From positions 26,685 through 90,684 of the forward strand of contig JADLAK010000018.1 in assembly GCA_020848275.1 (NCBI GenBank): 64,000 bases of DNA. The letters are read 5' to 3'. Below, one piece after another: positions 58,498-64,000 of this stretch. The DNA is from Planctomycetota bacterium. GTDB lineage: Bacteria > Planctomycetota > UBA8742 > UBA2392. The first letter of the stretch is position 1, and every line of letters starts with the position of its first letter. Both the position numbers and the translations under genes were made by a program. The notes beneath the pieces were generated by a model, which was given only the letters and a program-made list of their open reading frames with translations, was not told where the DNA came from and did not search any database.

Positions 58498-59097
58498 ATG
58501 AAGCGAAGCATGTTGCTTTTGCTGGTGAGCGGTGCGTTGTTGATCGGCTTTGGGATGCCGGTGCTTTCGGAGGATTCGGGCAAGATCGACTTCAAGAAGG
58601 TGATGGAGGATTACATGAAGCTCCATCAGCCCGGCGAGGAGCACAAGCAATTGATGTTCGCAGTCGGCGACTATGACGTTCAAGGCAAGATGTGGATGGA
58701 GCCGGGCAAGGACCCCATGCCGATGCGCGGTACTTCGACGATTCGCGCCATTGGCGCGACGTTCCTGCATGAGAAGATCATGCTGATCATGCCGGGCAAC
58801 AAGAAGATGGACGTTGAAGGGTTCATCGGCTACGACAACGAAAGCAAGCAGTACCAAGCCACGTTTGTCAGCGGCGGCTGCACCACCACCCGCACGATGA
58901 ACGGCACCTACGACGCCAAGACCAAGACGGTGACCTACCAGTGCGCGTTCAAGTGCCCGGTGACCGGCAAGAATTACAGCGAAAAGATGATCGCCAAGCA
59001 CGAGGGCAACGGCACCATGACCCTTACCGCCAGCGGCACCTACGAGGGCATGCCCGAGTTCAAGATGTGGGAAGCGACCTACACCAAGCTGGAATAG
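58498..59097 (+). CDS. DUF1579-like secreted protein
   Basis: Signal peptide; HKQLMFAVGDYDVQGKMWMEPGKDPMPMRGTSTIRAIGATFLHEKI...GFIGYDNESKQY. Confidence 0.8.
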   Translation: MKRSMLLLLVSGALLIGFGMPVLSEDSGKIDFKKVMEDYMKLHQPGEEHKQLMFAVGDYDVQGKMWMEPGKDPMPMRGTSTIRAIGATFLHEKIMLIMPGNKKMDVEGFIGYDNESKQYQATFVSGGCTTTRTMNGTYDAKTKTVTYQCAFKCPVTGKNYSEKMIAKHEGNGTMTLTASGTYEGMPEFKMWEATYTKLE

Positions 59098-59147
59098 TCT
59101 CAGCTTCTTGCGTAATTCGCAGGGCGGGCCGCCACGGCCCGCCCTGT

Positions 59148-59456
59148 TTATTTCCGTGTGCTCAAAAGTGCGGCGATGACGTCAGGATCGCGGCGCGAAT
59201 CCGTGGCGAGGACCACGACGACTGCGGCCTGGTCGACGCGATAAAACACCGCGGCACCCGTGCGAGGAAACGTGAGTCTCCGGACGGCACGGTGAACCAG
59301 CGGTGCGGATTGCGGGAAAGTCGTGATGCGCGTCAGGGCGCTGGCGATTTCGGATTCAAACTTCGCGAGCGAGGCCTCTCCAAAGCCAAGAGCGTTGGCT
59401 CTGAGTTCGTCGAGTTCAAGGAGTGCGTCTGACAAGAACTCTAGACGCAGCGTCAT
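59148..59456 (-). CDS. ParE/RelE-type toxin
   Basis: LRLEFLSDALLELDELRANALGFGEASLAKFESEI...FPRTGAAVFYRVDQAAVVVVLATDSRRDPDVI. Confidence 0.8.
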   Translation of the reverse strand: MTLRLEFLSDALLELDELRANALGFGEASLAKFESEIASALTRITTFPQSAPLVHRAVRRLTFPRTGAAVFYRVDQAAVVVVLATDSRRDPDVIAALLSTRK

Positions 59457-59719
59457 CCGGCAGCCTTGCGAGCCGTGGTCGTTTTCTTGCGCTGAGTTCG
59501 CTCTTTGGCCCACTTACGTTTGATTTCGTCCCAGGAAACGCGGTCTTCAGGGTGCGCGTCGGCATAAGCGACACGGCGATCGAGCTCCGCTTTCAACTCA
59601 TCCATGGTTCTGCCGCGCGGTCTGGCGACCATTTCCTGTAATACCGAGATCAGGGCGAGCAGGGCACCCTGATCCAATTTCCTGGCTTGCTCAACAATGG
59701 TTTTCTGGGTTTTGGTCAT
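59453..59719 (-). CDS. Addiction-module antitoxin-like protein
   Basis: RVAYADAHPEDRVSWDEIKRKWAKERTQRKK; 4-nt overlap with the toxin gene. Confidence 0.75.
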   Translation of the reverse strand: MTKTQKTIVEQARKLDQGALLALISVLQEMVARPRGRTMDELKAELDRRVAYADAHPEDRVSWDEIKRKWAKERTQRKKTTTARKAAG

Positions 59720-59994
59720 GGTTTCACCAACCACAGGATAACAATGGCCACGGCGGTGAGCAGGACGATCACGCCAAGCCGGACCGCGAGCCGAATGACG
59801 CCGGAGGGCTTTTCCGCCGAAGCGGGGATTTCGTGGCAAAACTGGAACGCCGGGCCGTTGAAATTCAAGCCGCAACGTTCGCACTTGCTGGCAAACCAAT
59901 CAACCAGACCCTTGCAGCGTGTACAGATAACTTGGCCGAACGCCTGCGCCCGCTCACGAAACTTCTCCAGGTCGTGAATGGGCGCGTCAGCCAT
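59716..59994 (-). CDS. Zinc-ribbon single-TM protein
   Basis: ICTRCKGLVDWFASKCERCGLNF + C-terminal TM; overlaps antitoxin start. Confidence 0.65.
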   Translation of the reverse strand: MADAPIHDLEKFRERAQAFGQVICTRCKGLVDWFASKCERCGLNFNGPAFQFCHEIPASAEKPSGVIRLAVRLGVIVLLTAVAIVILWLVKP

Positions 59995-60383
59995 TAGGTC
60001 GGGATTTCGGCGATGGCTTCGATCTCTACCAGCATGCTCGGGATCGCCAGGCCCGCGACGGCGACGGTGCTGCGCGTGGGCATCGGCTGCTTGAAGAACT
60101 GCTTGTAGACCTCGTTCATCGTCGCGTAGTGGCGCATGTCGGTGAGAAAGATCGTCACCTTGACCACGCGTTCCATGTTCGTGCCCGCGGCCTCGCACAC
60201 CGAGCGAACGTTGGTCAGCGTCTGCTTCATCTGGTCGCGAAAATCGCCCGCGATGATGTCGCGCGTGCCGGGTTTCATCGCCACCTGGCCCGAAATGAAC
60301 AGCAGGTTGCCCACCACCCGCCCCTGGCTCAGGATGGTCGGAAAGTTCGGCGCTTCGGCTGAGTCGATGACGCGCGATTCCAT
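59994..60383 (-). CDS. RidA family protein
   Basis: NLLFISGQVAMKPGTRDIIAGDFRDQMKQTLTNVRSVCEAAGTNMERVVKVTIFLTDM...PTRSTVAVAGLAIPSMLVEIEAIA. Confidence 0.95.
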   Translation of the reverse strand: MESRVIDSAEAPNFPTILSQGRVVGNLLFISGQVAMKPGTRDIIAGDFRDQMKQTLTNVRSVCEAAGTNMERVVKVTIFLTDMRHYATMNEVYKQFFKQPMPTRSTVAVAGLAIPSMLVEIEAIAEIPT

Positions 60384-60507
60384 AGTTGCCCCCTTTTTCC
60401 GTGTCCAATGGCAATTTAGCAGCGCCCGCCGCCGCGTCCACGGGTTGACAGGGCCCCACCGTCGCGTTACTTGTATCGGCTCAAATTGCGGTGGTTGAGG
60501 AGATTCA

Positions 60508-61071
60508 ATGATCAAGGCAACTGAACTTCGCGTCGGCAAGGTGATCGTGCTCGAGGGCAAGCTCATCCGCATCACCAATTTCGAACACATCACGCCCGGA
60601 AACTGGCGCGGCATCGTCCAGATCAAGTTCAAGGACGTGATGACCGGCGTCGGCTCGCAGAAGCGCATCAACCCCGACGACAAGTTCGAGGAAGCCTACC
60701 TCGAGACCAAGCCCATGCAGTTCCTCTACAAGCAGGGCGAAAACTTCGTGTTCATGGACAACGAAACCTTCGAGCAGCCGGAACTTGCGGCCGACGTCGT
60801 GGGTGAAGCCGCCAAGTACCTCAAGGAGAACGACGAGGTCAAGATCTGCTTCTTCGAGGGCAAAGTGGTTTCGTTGGAACTTCCCGCCGCCGTGGTGTTG
60901 ACGATCAAATACACCGAACCCGGTGCGCGCGGCAACACCGTCAGCAACGTGTTCAAGGACGCCGAGCTTGAGACCGGCATGAAGATCAAGGTGCCCAACC
61001 ACATCAACATCGGCGACAAGGTGAAGGTCGACACCCGCACCGGCGAGTTCCAGGAACGAGTAAACAGTTAG
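60508..61071 (+). CDS. efp: Elongation factor P
   Basis: MIKATELRVGKVIVLEGKLIRI...FMDNETFEQ...VVLTIKYTEPGARGNTVSNVFKDAELETGMKIKVPNHINIGDKVKVDTRTGEF. Confidence 0.96.
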   Translation: MIKATELRVGKVIVLEGKLIRITNFEHITPGNWRGIVQIKFKDVMTGVGSQKRINPDDKFEEAYLETKPMQFLYKQGENFVFMDNETFEQPELAADVVGEAAKYLKENDEVKICFFEGKVVSLELPAAVVLTIKYTEPGARGNTVSNVFKDAELETGMKIKVPNHINIGDKVKVDTRTGEFQERVNS

Positions 61072-61079
61072 CCGCCGTT

Positions 61080-61190
61080 TGTGGCTGCGATTTCCTGATC
61101 GCAGCTTTGCCCTTGTTTGCCCAGTCAAGTGACACGCGTGGCGAGCCCTATGGCTCGCCACTGCTGCGGTTGGAAACCGCAGCCACGTTC
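61080..61190. repeat. REP-like tandem hairpins GTGGCTGCGATTTCC..ATCGCAG / CTGCGGTTGGAAACCGCAGCCAC
   Basis: Three short palindromes downstream of efp; related words at 12306-12335, 12903-12960, 28375-28402, 17660-17717. Confidence 0.7.
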
Positions 61191-61268
61191 GGGCGGGGCT
61201 GTATTTTTGCCCGCCTGGACCTAATCTACACCGGCCTTACTTAGTGACGGCGCTCACGCGCCAAACCA

Positions 61269-62699
61269 ATGCAGACGCCAGGACTTTTGCCGCCGCAACC
61301 CGTAGCTTCCAGTGACCGACTAAGAATCGTTACTGACGAAGCGCCGCCGAAAAAGCGGCCGAGTGGTGTGCTGGGCGCCGGAACGCGGCCGCTGAGCGAG
61401 GCGATCGAGCGCCGCACGCTGCGCTTTGCGCTGGCGGGTTCGATCTGCGAGGGCTTGTTCAATGGCCTGTGCAGCATGAGCGCCTACGTGGCCATCACGG
61501 CCATGGGCGACTGGAAGAAATCCGAAGGCCTGATCACCTCGCTGATGGGCATGATCCCGTCGGTTCTGATGGTGCTGGCTGTCGTCTATGGCAGCTCCGG
61601 GCGCATGCGCAAGGGCACGCGGCTGTTCATGGCAACTGCGTTTTTGGGCCGCATGATCATCGGCGCAGTAGCACTGGTGGCCAACCCGTACATTTTCGTT
61701 GCGGTGGTTACGATCCAGGCGCTGGTGGGCGCCGGCCTGTCGCCGGCCTTCAACCAGATTTGGGGCGCGAATTATTCGACCAGGACGCGCACCAAGTTTT
61801 TCGCGATCAACAGTGTGGTGGGCTGGTGCTGCACGATGTTCGGCGCGCTTGCGGCGGGCCTGATTCTCGACGCCAACGACGGCGCCAATTACGTCTACCT
61901 GTACCCCGCGGCAGGTGTGATCGGCTGCCTGGGCATGGTGTTTTTCTCGCGCATTCGCGTGCGCTACGTGACATCAGGGGGAAACTCGCGCCAGAAAGCG
62001 CCGCCGTTCTGGTCGCGCTTCTCGCTGGCGATCACGCAAACGCGTGCGCTGCTCAAACGCGACCCGGATTTCCGTCTCTACGAGACCGGGTTTTTCCTCT
62101 ATGGCGTGGCGTTCATGATGATGCAACCGGTGATCCCGTTGCTTTACAAACACGACCTTGCCGCCAAGTACAACGAGTTTGGCATCGCCAACGTGCTCAT
62201 CGTGCACCTGGTGCTGATGCTGACGGCGCCGATTGTGACACGCGCTCTGGCGGGCAAACGCGTGACGGTCGTGACGCGCATGGCCTTTCTCATCCTGACG
62301 ACGTGGCCGGGGTTGTTGATGCTGGCGGGGTGGCTCCACAGCATCGAAATCGCGTACCTTGCCTGCGTGGTGCACGGCGCGGGCATGACGTTCATCCACT
62401 TCGTCTGGAATCTGGGCCCGGTGCAGTTCGCCAAGGGCCAGAGCCCGATGCCGTATACCTCGACGCACGCGGCGCTGGTGGGCGCGCGCGCCAGCATTGG
62501 CTATCCCATCAGTTTCCTGCTCATCATGTTGTTTCCCGACCAGTGGCTGCCGATCTGCGCCCTGGGCACTTGCTGCCTGGTTGCGGCGATTGTGCTGATG
62601 ACGGTGCTGGACCGCCGCCTGCGCAACCGCATGCCGCCGCCACCCGTGGAACGCGACGTCACGATGACGATGTCGCCGATTCAACGGCGTGCGGCGTAG
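61269..62699 (+). CDS. MFS-type transporter
   Basis: About 12 hydrophobic segments; two-half architecture. Confidence 0.75.
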   Translation: MQTPGLLPPQPVASSDRLRIVTDEAPPKKRPSGVLGAGTRPLSEAIERRTLRFALAGSICEGLFNGLCSMSAYVAITAMGDWKKSEGLITSLMGMIPSVLMVLAVVYGSSGRMRKGTRLFMATAFLGRMIIGAVALVANPYIFVAVVTIQALVGAGLSPAFNQIWGANYSTRTRTKFFAINSVVGWCCTMFGALAAGLILDANDGANYVYLYPAAGVIGCLGMVFFSRIRVRYVTSGGNSRQKAPPFWSRFSLAITQTRALLKRDPDFRLYETGFFLYGVAFMMMQPVIPLLYKHDLAAKYNEFGIANVLIVHLVLMLTAPIVTRALAGKRVTVVTRMAFLILTTWPGLLMLAGWLHSIEIAYLACVVHGAGMTFIHFVWNLGPVQFAKGQSPMPYTSTHAALVGARASIGYPISFLLIMLFPDQWLPICALGTCCLVAAIVLMTVLDRRLRNRMPPPPVERDVTMTMSPIQRRAA

Positions 62700-62703
62700 T
62701 CGT

Positions 62704-62812
62704 TTATCAGTTGCCAGTTCTCGGTAGCCAGCAGTCGGCAAAAAACAACCCGCGTTCCAGGTGGGGCTTTTGCTGACAACCGACAACTGAACACTGATAA
62801 CTGGCTACTTCT
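62704..62812. repeat. Word-repeat hairpin, CAGTTATCGGTTGTC family
   Basis: TTATCAGTTGCCAGTTCTCGGTAGCCAGCAGTCGGCAAAA ... TTTTGCTGACAACCGACAACTGAACACTGATAACTGGCTAC. Confidence 0.75.
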
Positions 62813-63701
62813 TTTCTTTGTTGTACTTGTCCAGGCGCTCGAGGTAGATCGCGCCCCACGGATCGTCGTCGCCGATTTCGAACTCGCTCCAGTCCTTATG
62901 CGCGGCGTCGAGTTTGCGCTGGTCGGCGGGCGACAGCACGCGTGAAATTGCTTCACGGTTCTGCTTCTTGAGGTCTTCCACGGCCTTGACGTAACTGCGG
63001 CCCTGCGGGTCGCCGGGCACTTTCTCGCTCGAGAGCTCCAACAGCAGCTTGCCGAAGCGTTCGTCGGCGCCCTGTTCCTTGGCGCCGATGCGAATCAGCG
63101 TATCGATGACTTCCTCGGCGGGAACGCGGCCGTTGTGCATCGGGATTTCCAGCAATTCGAGCATGTCTTTCTTGGTCTTCTTGACCTCGTCGCGGATCGC
63201 CGCCTTTTCGGCGTTGCTGATGTTCAGCCGCTCCATTGCGTCGGCAAAATTCTTGGTCGGTGTGGCGGATTCCTGCTGTTCGGCGAGCTTCTTGTCCACA
63301 ATCGCGGAGATTGTCTTTTCATCGACGGCCGCGGGTTTCATCTCGGCCTTCGTCGCGGTTTCCTCCTTGATGCGCTCGACGCGGGTTTCGACCTCGGCGA
63401 GGCGCTTTTCCAGCCCCGCTTCGACCGGTTTGCCGGTTGCGCGCAGTTCGACGACATCTTTGCGCAGCGCCGCAATGTCTGCGCCGCTGTATCCACGCTC
63501 GAGTGCATCGAGCTTGTCTTCCAGCGCCTTAAGGCGTTGGGCGGCGTAGCCCTGCTGGCGCTCGGCGTCCGCGCGGGCGTCCTCAAGGGCGCCGCGCGTT
63601 GACGCGAGGTCGTCCTGCAGCGCGCGGATATCGGCGCCATGGTCTTTGCAGCCTGACAGCGCCAGCAACGCAACGGCGGCTAACGCAAGCATGATTCGCA
63701 T
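62805..63701 (-). CDS. Coiled-coil lipoprotein
   Basis: Lipobox LALAAVALLALSGCKD, long coiled coil. Confidence 0.75.
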   Translation of the reverse strand: MRIMLALAAVALLALSGCKDHGADIRALQDDLASTRGALEDARADAERQQGYAAQRLKALEDKLDALERGYSGADIAALRKDVVELRATGKPVEAGLEKRLAEVETRVERIKEETATKAEMKPAAVDEKTISAIVDKKLAEQQESATPTKNFADAMERLNISNAEKAAIRDEVKKTKKDMLELLEIPMHNGRVPAEEVIDTLIRIGAKEQGADERFGKLLLELSSEKVPGDPQGRSYVKAVEDLKKQNREAISRVLSPADQRKLDAAHKDWSEFEIGDDDPWGAIYLERLDKYNKEKK

Positions 63702-63712
63702 AGGGTCTCCCT

Positions 63713-63925
63713 CAGAGCATTTTCGGACTTGCTGTAGCGGATTCTGCTTGCAGCGGGCGTCGCATCTCGGCGTCGGCCTCGCTGAGCGTGGCCCATAGAG
63801 CATTTTCAAGATTACCATGCCGGTTTCTGCTTGCGGCGAGGCGACGTTCGGAGCGTGCCGGAAAAGCGCCAGTGGCGCTTTTCCGGTGGGCATCTCTGCG
63901 TCGCGCTCGCTCAGCGTGGCTTCCA
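63713..63925. repeat. Two decayed direct-repeat copies beginning AGAGCATTTTC
   Basis: AGAGCATTTTC...TTCTGCTTGC(A/G)GCG...CATCTC(G/T)GCGTCG...CTCGCT(G/C)AGCGTGGC occurs twice. Confidence 0.6.
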
Positions 63926-64000
63926 GCCACGCCGTCGCTCGCGCTTCTTGATCTGCTCGCTCGGCGCAGCGCATAAACTCGGCACACTAACCTTGAAAAA

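Overview
This is a high-GC bacterial chromosome window. Gene content resembles Planctomycetota or a relative, but no rRNA or other marker was used to test this. About 50 genes can be supported. The core is a lipid/propionate region: rpmF-plsX-fabH-fabD-fabG, then acyl-CoA carboxylase subunits, methylmalonyl-CoA mutase and epimerase, then acpP-fabF. Also present are recA, Ku, efp, dapF, scpA, PNP, cysC, a type II secretion/pilin GspF/PilC protein, an S41 protease, a rhomboid protein, an FHA-GAF sigma-54 regulator, an FHA-GAF-HD-GYP protein, three DoxX paralogs, several toxin-antitoxin-like pairs and large secreted proteins.

The most striking observations are:
(1) alaS contains an in-frame insertion of about 255 codons. 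It encodes a complete-looking REP-associated (Y1/HUH) transposase domain flanked by REP-like hairpins, placed between the two zinc-binding halves of the editing site.
(2) Three dispersed bicistronic cassettes each pair a ~120-aa beta-rich protein (DUF6941-like) with a small basic protein. They are tightly spaced or overlapping and lie between housekeeping genes.
(3) There is a dense population of intergenic hairpins whose arms are built from short degenerate repeated words, different at each locus and sometimes nested.

No tRNA, rRNA or CRISPR array was recognised.
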